NCBI RefSeq assembly: GCF_022879575.1
Contig: NZ_CP084260.1
Location: 558,001-622,000, forward strand
DNA: 64,000 nucleotides
Direction of reading: 5' to 3'
From: Caballeronia sp. SL2Y3
GTDB lineage: Bacteria; Pseudomonadota; Gammaproteobacteria; Burkholderiales; Burkholderiaceae
In this document: piece after piece, positions 1-9,599 of the stretch
Layout: each line of letters opens with the position of its first letter
Numbering within the stretch: the first letter of the stretch is position 1
Translations under genes and position numbers: made by a program
Notes under the pieces: model-generated
Database searches by the model: none
The model's input: only the letters and a program-made list of their open reading frames with translations
Told to the model about the DNA's origin: nothing

Positions 1-2320
1 CGATGTAAAAGAGCGCGGTCTGCGCGCTGCGGCGCTCGCGCGAATCGGGCTTCGTCGTGTAGAGACGGTCCTTCAGCACGTCGAGATAAAAGCCGCCCAA
101 GTCTTCCGAGCAGAACGTCGCGATCTTGGCCACGACCGGATGGAACTCGTACCTCTCGTAGTGCGAGAGCGCGTCGTCCTGCAGATTGCGCGTGAGCGCC
201 ACCGCGTAACGGTCGATTTCCAGCCAATCCGCGACCGGCACCGCGTTCTTCTCGAAGTCGAAATCCGAGAGATTCGCGAGCAGGAAGCGCAGCGTGTTGC
301 GGATGCGGCGATACGTCTCCGTCACGCGCTTGAGAATCTCCTCGGAGATGGCGAGCTCGCCGGAATAGTCCGTCGATGCGATCCACAAGCGGATGATTTC
401 CGCGCCGAGGCGATTCGCCACTTCGTGCGGATCGACGCCGTTGCCGAGCGACTTCGACATCTTGCGGCCTTCGCCATCGACGGTGAAGCCGTGCGTGAGC
501 AGCGCGTCGTAGGGCGGGCGGCCGTCGAGCATGGAAGCCGTGAGCAGCGACGAATGGAACCAGCCGCGATGCTGGTCCGAGCCTTCCAGATACAGATCAG
601 CCGGGAATTGCAGCTCGTCCTTGTGCGAGCCGCGCAGCACGTGCCAGTGCGTCGTGCCTGAGTCGAACCAGACATCGAGCGTGTCGCGGTTCTTTTCGTA
701 CATGTTCGCGTCGTCGCCGATCAGCTCGCGCGGATCGAGCGTTTGCCACGTCTCGATGCCGCCTTGCTCCACGCGCTTCGCCACTTCCTCCAGCAATTCG
801 ATCGTGCGCGGATGCAGTTCGCCCGTTTCCTTGTGCACGAAGAACGCCATCGGCACGCCCCATTGACGCTGACGCGAGAGCGTCCAGTCCGGGCGGTTCG
901 CGATCATGCTGAAAAGGCGCTGCTTGCCCCACGACGGATAGAACGCCGTGTTCTCGACGCCTTCGAGCGCCGTTTCGCGCAGCGTCTTGCCGCCGTCTTT
1001 CGGCGTGACGTCCATGCCCGCGAACCATTGCGACGTCGCGCGATAGATGATCGGCGTCTTGTGACGCCAGCAGTGCATGTAGCTGTGCGTGTACTTTTCG
1101 GTCTTGAGCAGCGACCCGGCGTTGTTCAGCGCTTCCACGATTTCCGGATTCGCTTTCCAGATCGACAAGCCGCCGAAGAGCGGCAGCGATTCGATGTAGC
1201 GGCCATCGCCCATCACGGGGTTGATGATGTCCGAATCCGCCATGCCGTGCGCCTTGCACGACACGAAGTCTTCCACGCCATAAGCCGGCGACGAATGCAC
1301 GACGCCCGTGCCGCTCTCCGTGGTGACGTACTCGCCGAGATAGACGGGCGACGTGCGCTTGTAGCCCGGATGCGCCGCCGCGAGCGGATGATGGAAGCGC
1401 ACGTTCGCGAGCTTCGCGCCGGTCGTCGTGGCGATGACTTCACCGGGCAAACCGTAGTTCTGCAGGCACGCTTCGACGCGCTCCTGCGCGAGAATCAGCA
1501 AGCCGCGCGGCGTATCCACGAGCGCGTACACGATCTCCGGATGCACGTTCAGCGCCTGATTGGCGGGGATGGTCCAAGGCGTCGTCGTCCAGATGACGAT
1601 GCCGCCTTCCGTCTTCGGCAGCGACGGCAGGCCGAACGCCTGCGCGGTCTTCTCCGGTTCCGCGAAGCCAAACAGCACGTCGATGGTCGGGTCAGTCTTG
1701 TCCTTGTACTCGACTTCCGCTTCGGCCAGCGCCGAGCCGCAGTCGAAGCACCAGTTCACGGGCTTCAGGCCACGGAACACGAAGCCCTTTTCCATGATCT
1801 TCGCCAGCGCGCGGATTTCGCCCGCTTCGTTGACGAAGTTCATCGTCTTGTACGGATTGTCCCAGTCGCCGAGCACGCCCAGACGCCGGAAGCCGACCTT
1901 CTGCTTCTCGATCTGCTCGCTCGCGTAGGCGCGCGCCTTCTGCATGACTTCGGCGGCGGGCAGCGACTTGCCGAACTGCTTTTCGATCTGGATCTCGATG
2001 GGCATGCCGTGGCAGTCCCAGCCCGGCACGTAGACGGCGTCGAAGCCCGCGAGATTGCGCGCCTTGACGATCATGTCCTTCAGGATCTTGTTGACCGCGT
2101 GGCCCAGGTGGATGTCGCCGTTCGCATACGGCGGGCCGTCGTGCAGGATGAACTTCTTGCGGCCGCGGCTCGCCGCGCGGATTTTCTCGTAGACCTTCTT
2201 CTCCTGCCATTCCTTGACCCACGCAGGTTCGCGCTTGGGCAGATCGCCGCGCATCGGAAACGGCGTGTCGAGCAGGTTGACCGGGTATTTCGAGGAGGCT
2301 TTCTCTTTCTTGTCGCTCAT
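1..2320 (-). CDS. ileS: Isoleucyl-tRNA synthetase (3' end outside window)
   Basis: Cytoplasmic class I aminoacyl-tRNA synthetase that charges tRNA-Ile with isoleucine. The frame reads from an ATG at 2320 through the left edge without a stop, so about 773 residues of a usual 940 or so are present and the zinc-binding C-terminus is missing. The HIGH signature appears as HLGH near residue 69 (about 2105-2116) and the KMSKS loop as KMSKSLGN near residue 619 (about 445-465). The N-terminus [15 protein letters not shown] and the following [13 protein letters not shown] are typical of proteobacterial IleS. It lies 94-99 bp downstream of ribF on the same strand, and ribF-ileS co-transcription is common. 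Identification is very secure; only the left end is lost to the window edge. Confidence 0.97.
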   Translation of the reverse strand, partial: MSDKKEKASSKYPVNLLDTPFPMRGDLPKREPAWVKEWQEKKVYEKIRAASRGRKKFILHDGPPYANGDIHLGHAVNKILKDMIVKARNLAGFDAVYVPGWDCHGMPIEIQIEKQFGKSLPAAEVMQKARAYASEQIEKQKVGFRRLGVLGDWDNPYKTMNFVNEAGEIRALAKIMEKGFVFRGLKPVNWCFDCGSALAEAEVEYKDKTDPTIDVLFGFAEPEKTAQAFGLPSLPKTEGGIVIWTTTPWTIPANQALNVHPEIVYALVDTPRGLLILAQERVEACLQNYGLPGEVIATTTGAKLANVRFHHPLAAAHPGYKRTSPVYLGEYVTTESGTGVVHSSPAYGVEDFVSCKAHGMADSDIINPVMGDGRYIESLPLFGGLSIWKANPEIVEALNNAGSLLKTEKYTHSYMHCWRHKTPIIYRATSQWFAGMDVTPKDGGKTLRETALEGVENTAFYPSWGKQRLFSMIANRPDWTLSRQRQWGVPMAFFVHKETGELHPRTIELLEEVAKRVEQGGIETWQTLDPRELIGDDANMYEKNRDTLDVWFDSGTTHWHVLRGSHKDELQFPADLYLEGSDQHRGWFHSSLLTASMLDGRPPYDALLTHGFTVDGEGRKMSKSLGNGVDPHEVANRLGAEIIRLWIASTDYSGELAISEEILKRVTETYRRIRNTLRFLLANLSDFDFEKNAVPVADWLEIDRYAVALTRNLQDDALSHYERYEFHPVVAKIATFCSEDLGGFYLDVLKDRLYTTKPDSRERRSAQTALFYI

Positions 2321-2419
2321 GGGTGACTCAGTGAATTCGGTGAGACGGCGCGTTGGCGCGCGATGATTCGGAGGCGGGGCAGCGGGCGATGCGCGCATGG
2401 ATCATGCGGCACGGCGCGC

Positions 2420-3415
2420 TTACCTAATTCGGTCGGTGGCCGAAATGGCGAAGCCCGTCGCGCGGTTGCCCGCGTTGCTGGCGGGCGGCAGGCCGAAGTA
2501 GGCGCGCGCGTTGTCGACGTCCCTCGCGATGGCGGCGGACAGCGTTTCGAGATCGACGTACTTTTCCTCGTCGCGCAGCTTCTTCAGAAACTCCACGCGC
2601 ACGAGCTTGCCGTACGCGTCGCCGTGCCAGTCGAGCACGAAGACTTCGAGCAGTACGCGGCCGGAATCGTCCACGGTCGGACGCAGGCCGAGGCTCGCGA
2701 CGGCGGGCAGCGGTTCATCCGTCAGGCCGTGCACGCGCACGACGAAAATGCCCGCGAGCGCCGGACGCTTGTGGGCAATCGGAAGGTTGAGCGTGGGAAA
2801 GCCGAGATCGCGGCCGAGCTTCGCGCCATGCACGACGTGGCCGCTGATGATGTACGGACGCCCGAGCGCGACGTTCGCCGCGTCGAGATCGCCCGCGACG
2901 AGCGACGCCCGCACCGACGACGACGAAATGCGCGCGCCGTTCGGATGCGCGACGGTGGCCATCTGCTCGACCTCGAAGCCGTACTTGTCGCCTGCGGCCT
3001 TGAGCGAATCGAAATTGCCCGCGCGTTTCGCGCCGTAGCAGAAGTCGTCGCCGACCATGACCCAGCGCGCGTGCAGGCCGTCGACGATGACGTTCTTGAC
3101 GAACGTGTCCGGCGGCTGGCTCGCGAACGTGTGATTGAAATGCTCGACCACCACGCGATCCACGCCGTTGGTGCGCAGCGCTTCGAGCTTGTCGCGCAGC
3201 ATGGCGATGCGCGGCGGCGCGCCCGCCGGATTGAAGAACTCGCGCGGATGCGGCTCGAAAGTCATCACGCAGACCGGCAGCCCGCGCGCGTCCGCAGCGG
3301 CCCGCACGCGCGCAAGCAGCGCCTGGTGCCCGCGATGGACACCGTCGAAGTTGCCGATGGTCAGTGCGCAGGGCGCCCGGCTTTCGGCATTGGGGAGGCC
3401 GCGAAAGACTCTCAC
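2420..3415 (-). CDS. ribF: Bifunctional riboflavin kinase / FAD synthetase
   Basis: Converts riboflavin to FMN and then FAD with two ATP. The N-terminal nucleotidyltransferase domain carries the IGNFDGVHRGHQ signature, and the C-terminal flavokinase half carries GRDLGFPTLNL. From the GTG at 3415 the product is 331 residues, the usual family length, and begins VRVFRGLPNAES. An in-frame ATG at 3451 would add 12 residues. A perfect TATAAT on the minus strand at 3460-3465 would start transcription about 3453, almost on that ATG, so a near-leaderless longer form is possible. No clear Shine-Dalgarno precedes the GTG. It is divergent from purN and upstream of ileS on the same strand. Confidence 0.94.
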   Translation of the reverse strand: MRVFRGLPNAESRAPCALTIGNFDGVHRGHQALLARVRAAADARGLPVCVMTFEPHPREFFNPAGAPPRIAMLRDKLEALRTNGVDRVVVEHFNHTFASQPPDTFVKNVIVDGLHARWVMVGDDFCYGAKRAGNFDSLKAAGDKYGFEVEQMATVAHPNGARISSSSVRASLVAGDLDAANVALGRPYIISGHVVHGAKLGRDLGFPTLNLPIAHKRPALAGIFVVRVHGLTDEPLPAVASLGLRPTVDDSGRVLLEVFVLDWHGDAYGKLVRVEFLKKLRDEEKYVDLETLSAAIARDVDNARAYFGLPPASNAGNRATGFAISATDRIR

Positions 3416-3459
3416 GATAGGCGTTGGTCGGTGGGAGGGCTGATGCTGCAAAGCGTTCG

Positions 3460-3465
3460 ATTATA
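3460..3465 (-). promoter_or_regulatory. Candidate -10 box for ribF-ileS
   Basis: The minus strand reads TATAAT here, a perfect consensus -10. No convincing -35 lies 16-18 bp upstream, so the assignment rests on the -10 match and its position just before ribF. Confidence 0.4.
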
Positions 3466-3569
3466 AACGCTCACACGGATGCACGGGCGCGCGTGCCGGG
3501 CGGCGGCGCCCGAGGGACTCGCGCGCCGCCGTCGTCTCACTGGCACGATTTTCGCCGTCCCTGGAATGA

Positions 3570-3575
3570 TAAAAT
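3570..3575 (+). promoter_or_regulatory. Candidate -10 box for purN (leaderless start)
   Basis: TAAAAT ends six bases before the purN ATG at 3582, so transcription would begin at or beside the start codon. No Shine-Dalgarno sequence is visible between them. The -35 side (TTTTCG at 3549-3554) is a weak match with short spacing. Confidence 0.35.
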
Positions 3576-3581
3576 CTGCGG

Positions 3582-4232
3582 ATGAAAAAAATCGTCATTC
3601 TGATCTCCGGACGCGGGAGCAACATGGAGGCCGTCGTGCGTGCTTGCGCGCGCGAGGGCTGGCCGGCGCGCGTCTGTGCGGTCATTTCAAACCGGCCGGA
3701 TGCCGCCGGGCTCGGCTTCGCGGCCGCGAACGGCATCGAAACTGTGGTCGTCGATCACCGCGAATTCGACGGCCGCGAAGCGTTCGACGCGGCGCTCGCG
3801 CGTGAAATCGACCGCTTCGAACCGGATTGCGTCGTGCTGGCCGGCTTCATGCGCGTGCTCACCGATGCGTTCGTCGAACGCTACGCCGGGCGCATGCTGA
3901 ACGTGCATCCGTCGCTCTTGCCGTGCTTTGCCGGCCTGCGCACGCATCAGCAGGCGCTCGACGCGGGCGTGCGCGTGCACGGCGCGAGCGTGCATTTCGT
4001 GACGGCGAAGCTGGATCACGGGCCGATCGTCGCGCAGGGCGCGGTGCCGGTCCTCGCGGGCGACGACGCCGCCGCGCTCGCGGCGCGCGTGCTCGCCGTA
4101 GAACACATCATTTACCCGCGCGCGGTGCGCTGGTTCGTGGAAGGGCGTCTTTCTATCGAGGGCGAACGAGTCGCCCTCACGCCGTCTGAGCCGCAGTGGC
4201 TCTTTGCCGACATTGCCGGGGAGGGCGCATGA
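3582..4232 (+). CDS. purN: Phosphoribosylglycinamide formyltransferase
   Basis: Third step of de novo purine synthesis: transfers a formyl group from 10-formyl-THF to GAR. The 216-residue protein starts MKKIVILISGRGSNMEA, the family's nucleotide-binding opening. It contains the catalytic LNVHPSLLPCFAGL region followed by the VHFVTAKLDHGPIV stretch with the catalytic aspartate. Here the loop reads CFAGLRTH where many homologues have F-P/K-GL-x-T-H, a small variation. It overlaps the following methyltransferase by four bases (ATGA), implying translational coupling. The start is the only sensible ATG and may be leaderless. Confidence 0.96.
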   Translation: MKKIVILISGRGSNMEAVVRACAREGWPARVCAVISNRPDAAGLGFAAANGIETVVVDHREFDGREAFDAALAREIDRFEPDCVVLAGFMRVLTDAFVERYAGRMLNVHPSLLPCFAGLRTHQQALDAGVRVHGASVHFVTAKLDHGPIVAQGAVPVLAGDDAAALAARVLAVEHIIYPRAVRWFVEGRLSIEGERVALTPSEPQWLFADIAGEGA

Positions 4233-5536
4233 GGCTGCATGGATTTCTGATTGGTCAAACCGAAACGCTGCTGGCGGACGTGCTCCGCTTTTCCGGTCCC
4301 GCCGATGCGGCGACGAGCCGTTTCTTCCGCGCGCATCCGAAGCTGGGTCACGGCGAGCGCGGCGTGATCGCCGAGGCGGTCTTCGCCGTGCTGCGGCGGA
4401 AGATGGAGTTCTCGCATCTCGCGGAAAGCGGCACGGGCAATCAGGCGCGGCGTCTCGCGCTGCTCGGGCTGATGCAGACCGCGGGCCTCACCGCGCTCAA
4501 GCCGTTCGTCTCGGCGGACGAGCATCAGTGGCTCGCGCAAGTCTCGAAGATCGACCCCGCGAGCCTGCCGGTGCGCGTGCGCACGAACCTGCCGCAGTGG
4601 ATCTACGACGCGATGGCCAAGCGCTTCGAGCCGGACGAGCTCGCGCAGCTTGCCGCCGCGCTGAACTATCCGGCGCCGCTCGACTTGCGCGCGAATCCGA
4701 TCAAGGCGAGCCGCGACGTGGTGCGCAAGGCGCTCATCGACGCGGGCATCGACGCGTTCGACATGCCGTTCGCGCCGTTCGGCATCCGCGTGGACGGCAA
4801 GCCCGCGCTCACGCGCCTGCAGCCGTTCCAGGAAGGCTGGATCGAAGTGCAGGACGAGGGCAGCCAGTTGCTGTGTTCGTTGGTGGCCCCGCGACGCGGC
4901 GAGATGATCGTCGATTTCTGCGCGGGCGCGGGCGGCAAGACGCTTGCGCTCGGCGCGATGATGCGCTCCACCGGCCGTTTGTATGCCTTCGACGTGTCCG
5001 ACCGGCGGCTCGCGAAGCTGAAGCCGCGCCTTGCGCGCAGCGGTCTTTCGAACGTGAATCCGGTGCTGATCGACAGCGAACACGACGCGAAGATCAAGCG
5101 CCTCGCGGGCAAGATCGACCGCGTGCTCGTCGATGCGCCGTGTTCCGGGCTCGGCACGCTGCGCCGCAATCCCGACCTCAAGTGGCGGCAGTCGCCCGCG
5201 ACCGTCGCGGAACTCACGCCGAAGCAGCTTTCCATTCTCACGAGCGCCGCGCGGCTCGTGAAGACAGGCGGCCGCCTCGTGTACGCGACGTGCAGCATGC
5301 TCGAAGCGGAGAACGAGGGCGTCGTCGCGCAGTTCCTGGAAACGCATCCGAACTTCCGCGTCGTCCCTGCGCGCGACGTGCTCGCCGAGCAGCGCATCGA
5401 GCTGGACACGGGCGAGTATTTGTCGTTGTGGCCGCACAAGCACGGCACGGACGGCTTCTTCGCGGCCGTGCTGGAGCGCGTGCCCGGCGCGAAGGCGCAA
5501 GCGGCGGACGAAAGCTCCGGGGAAGAGAGCGCATAA
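4229..5536 (+). CDS. RsmB/NOP-family rRNA (cytosine-C5) methyltransferase
   Basis: SAM-dependent RNA m5C methyltransferase of the Sun/RsmB/NOL1/NOP2 family, acting on rRNA in the cytoplasm. The SAM-binding motif is VDFCAGAGGKTLALGAMM, the motif IV cysteine is in DAPCSGLGTLRRNPDLKW, and the catalytic motif VI cysteine is in YATCSMLEAENEG. The 435-residue product starts at the ATG overlapping the purN stop, giving MRLHGFLIGQTETLL; the longer upstream frame is just purN sequence in another frame. The N-terminal part is divergent from E. coli RsmB (NusB-like region), so the exact target cytosine is not assigned. Confidence 0.88.
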   Translation: MRLHGFLIGQTETLLADVLRFSGPADAATSRFFRAHPKLGHGERGVIAEAVFAVLRRKMEFSHLAESGTGNQARRLALLGLMQTAGLTALKPFVSADEHQWLAQVSKIDPASLPVRVRTNLPQWIYDAMAKRFEPDELAQLAAALNYPAPLDLRANPIKASRDVVRKALIDAGIDAFDMPFAPFGIRVDGKPALTRLQPFQEGWIEVQDEGSQLLCSLVAPRRGEMIVDFCAGAGGKTLALGAMMRSTGRLYAFDVSDRRLAKLKPRLARSGLSNVNPVLIDSEHDAKIKRLAGKIDRVLVDAPCSGLGTLRRNPDLKWRQSPATVAELTPKQLSILTSAARLVKTGGRLVYATCSMLEAENEGVVAQFLETHPNFRVVPARDVLAEQRIELDTGEYLSLWPHKHGTDGFFAAVLERVPGAKAQAADESSGEESA

Positions 5537-5543
5537 GCGCGCG

Positions 5544-6920
5544 ATGCAGACCCGCTTCCTGAGCCACCTTTCGGAACGGCTCGTCCGCGATTTCGGCGAG
5601 GCGGAAGTGCTGTGGCAAGTCGGCGCGCTGATCGCGCTGCTCGCCATCGCGTGGTGGTGCGCGGGTTTCTTGCGCAAACAGCTCGACGCGCGGCGGCAGT
5701 CGCGCTTCGAGGCCGTCCGCTTCGGCGCGGAGAGTCTCAACAAGGCGCTGTTTCCGCTGCTCGGGACCGTTTTCGTCTCGATCGCGCAACTCGCGCTCGC
5801 GCCCGTCATGCACACGGCGCTGCTGCGGCTCGCCCTGGTGCCGCTGTGCGGCATCACCGTGATCTACACCATGTTCTATGTGGTGCGGCGCGTCTTCAGC
5901 AAGAGCGCCACCGGCGGCGCGGACCACGAGGCGGGCGCGCTGCTGTTCCTCTTCGAAAAGCTGGTCACGGTGCTCGTCTGGGTCGCGATGCTCCTCACGG
6001 TGATGGGCATTCAGGACGACGTCGTCCGCTGGATGGCGAGCGTGCGCTTCAACTTCGCCAACGCGCACATGACGCTGCTCTCGCTCGCCTCGGGCCTGCT
6101 CTGGGTGTGCGTGACGCTGATCGTAGCGATGTGGGCCGGCGCGCTTCTCGACGACCGCCTCACGCGTTCGCGCTCGCTCGACGCGAACCTGAAGGTGGTG
6201 CTCGGGCGCGTCGCGCGGGCGCTGATGATTCTCGCGGCGATACTCGTGAGCCTGTCGATCGTCGGCATCGACATCACGGTGCTCGGCGTGTTCGGCGGCG
6301 CGCTGGGCGTCGGGCTCGGCTTCGGCTTACAAAAGATCGCCAGCAATTACGTGTCGGGCTTCATCATTCTGCTCGACCGGTCGCTCCGGCTCGGCGACAT
6401 GATCAATGTCAGCGGCTTTCAGGGCACCGTCACGCAGATTCGCACGCGATACACGGTCGTGCGCGGGCTGGACGGCATCGAAACACTGATTCCGAACGAA
6501 AAGCTGATTACCGATGTCGTACAGAATCACTCGTCGTATCTGACGCGCGGCAACGCGAAAATCGCGGTGCAGGTGAGTTATCGCTCGGACGTGGAACGCG
6601 CGATGCGACTCCTCGTCGAAGCAACGCAGGGCGTCGAGCGCGTGTTGCAGGACCCGGCACCGGCGGCGCTGCTCGCGAGTTTCGGCGCGGACGGCATCAA
6701 TCTGGAACTGAGCTTCTGGATCGAGGACGCGGCGAAGGGCACGGGCGGCGTTAAGTCGCAAGTCAATCGCAGCGTGTGGCGGTTATTCTGCGAGCATGGC
6801 ATCGAGATTCCGTACGCGCAGCGCGAAGTGCGAATCGTCGGCGGTGCGGCAAGTGAATCGGTAGGAAATGCCGGATTCCAGCGCGACGAGCTTTCGTCGA
6901 CGGCTGGAGGCGCCGTTTGA
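5544..6920 (+). CDS. MscS-family mechanosensitive channel protein
   Basis: Inner-membrane small-conductance mechanosensitive channel family member, 458 residues. Several hydrophobic segments (VGALIALLAIAWWCAGF near residues 30-45, then further segments to about residue 270) precede the pore/beta domain. The pore-lining region reads VFGGALGVGLGFGLQKIA and is followed by the family's NYVSGFIILLDRSLRLGD motif. The beta domain carries the typical GIETLIPNEKLI. It is longer than E. coli MscS (286 residues) because of extra N-terminal helices. It begins 7 bp after the methyltransferase stop and probably shares its transcript. Confidence 0.92.
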   Translation: MQTRFLSHLSERLVRDFGEAEVLWQVGALIALLAIAWWCAGFLRKQLDARRQSRFEAVRFGAESLNKALFPLLGTVFVSIAQLALAPVMHTALLRLALVPLCGITVIYTMFYVVRRVFSKSATGGADHEAGALLFLFEKLVTVLVWVAMLLTVMGIQDDVVRWMASVRFNFANAHMTLLSLASGLLWVCVTLIVAMWAGALLDDRLTRSRSLDANLKVVLGRVARALMILAAILVSLSIVGIDITVLGVFGGALGVGLGFGLQKIASNYVSGFIILLDRSLRLGDMINVSGFQGTVTQIRTRYTVVRGLDGIETLIPNEKLITDVVQNHSSYLTRGNAKIAVQVSYRSDVERAMRLLVEATQGVERVLQDPAPAALLASFGADGINLELSFWIEDAAKGTGGVKSQVNRSVWRLFCEHGIEIPYAQREVRIVGGAASESVGNAGFQRDELSSTAGGAV

Positions 6921-7170
6921 AGCATCAACGGGGCGGCATTCCTTCCTTTTCTGCAAGGATGACGCCAATCTTTGCCGCGTAAGATTTTTCTTGAATGTCC
7001 GAGATTCAAAAAAATTCACCTTTACGACAACGACTTGGAACGCATGCAGTAGAATGCGATCGAACTTCGGCGCTGACCTTTCACGCGCCCGACATGCGGC
7101 GATAAGTCGATTTTTGACTCTCTTCGTCGGCCATTTTTTCCGAATTTCACAGCTACATAGGTAAATTGCC
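6921..7170. other. AT-richer intergenic region before desaturase
   Basis: About 250 bp without a supportable gene. Base composition is clearly more AT-rich than its surroundings. Short open frames cross it but resemble no protein. It probably holds the promoter of the desaturase gene; no strong -35/-10 pair can be chosen. Confidence 0.5.
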
Positions 7171-8370
7171 TTGCTGAATTCCTCCCTCGATTTTCTCGCC
7201 AACGGATTGCTGGATTTCTCCTGGTGGCAGATTCTCTTGTTCACGCTGGCGGTGACGCACGTCACCATCGCGGGCGTCACCATTTATTTGCACCGCTGCC
7301 AGGCGCATCGCGCGCTGGACCTGCACCCCATCGCGAGCCACTTTTTCCGCCTGTGGCTGTGGATGACCACCGGCATGCTGACCGGCCAGTGGGCGGCCAT
7401 CCACCGCAAGCACCATGCGAAGTGCGAGACCGAAGAAGATCCGCACAGCCCGCAAACGCGCGGCATCTGGAAGGTGCTGCTCGAAGGCGCGGAACTGTAT
7501 CGCGCGGAAGCGAAGAACGAAGAAACGCTGCGCCGCTTCAGCCACGGCACGCCGAACGACTGGATTGAGCGCAACGTGTACACGCGTTATCCGATCCTCG
7601 GCATCAGCATCATGATGGTCATCGACGTGGCGCTGTTCGGCATCGTCGGGCTGTCGGTGTGGGCCGTGCAGATGATCTGGATTCCGTTCTGGGCGGCGGG
7701 GGTCGTCAACGGTCTCGCGCACTTCTGGGGTTATCGCAACTTCAATTCGAGCGATGCAAGCACGAACATCTTCCCGCTCGGCATCCTGATCGGCGGGGAA
7801 GAACTGCACAACAATCACCACACGTACGCGACCTCGGCCAAGCTGTCGAGCAAGTGGTACGAGTTCGACATCGGCTGGCTGTACATCCGCATTCTGTCGG
7901 CAGTTGGCCTCGCCAAGGTGAAGAAGCTCGCGCCCACGCCGCGCCTGTCGGAATCGAAGTCGGTGCCGGATCACGACACGCTGCAAGCCGTGCTCGCGAA
8001 CCGTTACGAAGTCATGGCGCGTTATGGCAAGGCGCTCAAGCGTGCGTACAAGCAGGAACTCGTGAAGCTGAAGGAAGCCGGCGCGCGCGAGAAGTATCAG
8101 CTGATGCGCGGGGCGCGCAAGTGGTTCCACAAGGACGAGGACGGCCTGAACGAGCCGCAGCGCAAGCAACTGCCGGAACTGTTCTCGGACAACCAGAAGC
8201 TGCGCACGTACATCGAACTTCGCAAGGACCTGGCGGCGATGTGGGACCGCTCGAACGCATCGCGCGAGCAACTGCTGGCGCAGTTGCAGGACTGGTGTCA
8301 TCGCGCGGAACAAAGCGGCATCAAGGCGCTGCAGGACTTCGCGCTGCGTCTGCGCCGCTACGCCCTGTAA
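7171..8370 (+). CDS. Membrane fatty acid (acyl-CoA/acyl-lipid) desaturase
   Basis: Integral-membrane di-iron desaturase introducing a double bond in acyl chains, 399 residues. All three histidine boxes are present: HRCQAH near residue 46, HRKHH near residue 82, and ELHNNHH near residue 213. Hydrophobic helices (WWQILLFTLAVTHVTIAGVTIYL; and the segment after YPILGISIMMVI) flank them in the usual order. The open frame begins with TTG at 7171 and no earlier in-frame start exists, so a TTG start is accepted with modest confidence. A long charged C-terminal helical region follows. A Rho-independent terminator lies 30 bp downstream, so the gene is probably monocistronic. Confidence 0.92.
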   Translation: MLNSSLDFLANGLLDFSWWQILLFTLAVTHVTIAGVTIYLHRCQAHRALDLHPIASHFFRLWLWMTTGMLTGQWAAIHRKHHAKCETEEDPHSPQTRGIWKVLLEGAELYRAEAKNEETLRRFSHGTPNDWIERNVYTRYPILGISIMMVIDVALFGIVGLSVWAVQMIWIPFWAAGVVNGLAHFWGYRNFNSSDASTNIFPLGILIGGEELHNNHHTYATSAKLSSKWYEFDIGWLYIRILSAVGLAKVKKLAPTPRLSESKSVPDHDTLQAVLANRYEVMARYGKALKRAYKQELVKLKEAGAREKYQLMRGARKWFHKDEDGLNEPQRKQLPELFSDNQKLRTYIELRKDLAAMWDRSNASREQLLAQLQDWCHRAEQSGIKALQDFALRLRRYAL

Positions 8371-8401
8371 GCGATATCCGCTAAAATTCTTAGACGTCAC
8401 A

Positions 8402-8431
8402 AGACCCCGCTTTGGCGGGGTCTTTGTTTTT
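8402..8431 (+). terminator. Rho-independent terminator after desaturase
   Basis: GACCCCGC, a TTTG loop and GCGGGGTC, then TTTGTTTTT: a strong GC stem with a T-tract, placed between the desaturase stop and nadA. Confidence 0.85.
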
Positions 8432-8471
8432 GGGCGACGGATTTTCGCTGATTCGGCAGGAGACAGGGGAC

Positions 8472-9599
8472 ATGCAGGCGATCAGAAGCGTCGAGTACGA
8501 CCGGCCGCAAGGGCTGACGTGTGGAGTAGGCGAGGCGTGGGCGCGCGTGCCGCAAGCGCCGTCGCCGGACGAAAAACGCGCGTTGAAGGAGCGCATTCGC
8601 GCGCTGTTGCGGCGGGAACAGGCCGTATTGGTCGCGCACTATTACGTCGATGCCGAGCTACAGGAACTCGCCGACGAAACCGGCGGCTGCGTCGCCGATT
8701 CCCTGGAAATGGCGCGCTTCGGCCGCGACCATGCGGCAAAGACACTGGTTGTCGCGGGCGTGCGGTTCATGGGCGAAACAGCGAAGATCCTCAGCCCGGA
8801 CAAGCGCGTGCTGATGCCCGACCTCGACGCCACGTGCTCGCTCGATCTCGGCTGTCCCGCCGACGAATTCGCCGCGTTCTGCGACGCGCATCCGGACCGC
8901 ACGGTCGTCGTGTACGCGAACACGAGCGCCGCCGTGAAAGCACGCGCCGACTGGATGGTCACGTCGTCCATCGGGCTGGAAATCGTCGCGGACTTGCACG
9001 CACGCGGCGAGAAGATTCTATGGGCGCCGGATCGTCACCTCGGCGGCTACATCCAGAAGAAGACGGGCGCGGACATGCTGCTGTGGCAGGGCTCCTGTCT
9101 GGTTCACGACGAGTTCAAGGGCATCGAACTCGACCTGCTGCGTGCCGAGTATCCGGACGCGAAGATTCTCGTGCATCCCGAGTCGCCGGAAGCGGTCGTG
9201 AAGCTGGCCGATGTCGTCGGTTCGACCACGCAGTTGATCGACGCCGCCGTGCGCCTCGACGCGAGCCGCTTCATCGTCGCCACCGATCTCGGCATTCTGC
9301 ACAAGATGCGGCTCGCCGCGCCGGGGAAGACGTTTATCGAAGCGCCGACGGCCGGCAACAGCGCCACGTGCAAGAGTTGCGCGCATTGTCCGTGGATGGC
9401 GATGAACGGTCTCACCAATCTCGCCGACGTGCTCGAACGCGGGCATAACGAGATTCACGTCGACGCCGCCATCGGGCAGCGTGCGCGCGTGCCGATCGAC
9501 CGGATGCTCGATTTCGCCGCGCGTCACAAGAAGCCCGTGCAGGCGAGCGGCGATCTGGCGAAGGACGCCGCGCTGTTCTCGAACGTGGGAGCCGCGTGA
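8472..9599 (+). CDS. nadA: Quinolinate synthase
   Basis: [4Fe-4S] enzyme that condenses iminoaspartate with dihydroxyacetone phosphate to quinolinate. From the ATG at 8472 it is 375 residues; an in-frame upstream start at 8412 falls in the terminator and is rejected. Visible signatures are [15 protein letters not shown], the cysteine in [11 protein letters not shown], the cluster ligand in [12 protein letters not shown], and the C-terminal [13 protein letters not shown]. It overlaps nadC at the stop (TGATG), so the two are coupled. Together with convergent nadB it completes the aspartate-to-NaMN route. Confidence 0.97.
   Translation: MQAIRSVEYDRPQGLTCGVGEAWARVPQAPSPDEKRALKERIRALLRREQAVLVAHYYVDAELQELADETGGCVADSLEMARFGRDHAAKTLVVAGVRFMGETAKILSPDKRVLMPDLDATCSLDLGCPADEFAAFCDAHPDRTVVVYANTSAAVKARADWMVTSSIGLEIVADLHARGEKILWAPDRHLGGYIQKKTGADMLLWQGSCLVHDEFKGIELDLLRAEYPDAKILVHPESPEAVVKLADVVGSTTQLIDAAVRLDASRFIVATDLGILHKMRLAAPGKTFIEAPTAGNSATCKSCAHCPWMAMNGLTNLADVLERGHNEIHVDAAIGQRARVPIDRMLDFAARHKKPVQASGDLAKDAALFSNVGAA

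Noticed and set aside
743..2326. 527-codon plus-strand frame opposite ileS
   Set aside because: IleS HIGH and KMSKS motifs define the minus-strand gene; the other frame has no protein signature.
8412..8471. Upstream extension of nadA
   Set aside because: It overlaps the terminator stem and T-tract of the preceding gene; the ATG at 8472 is preferred.
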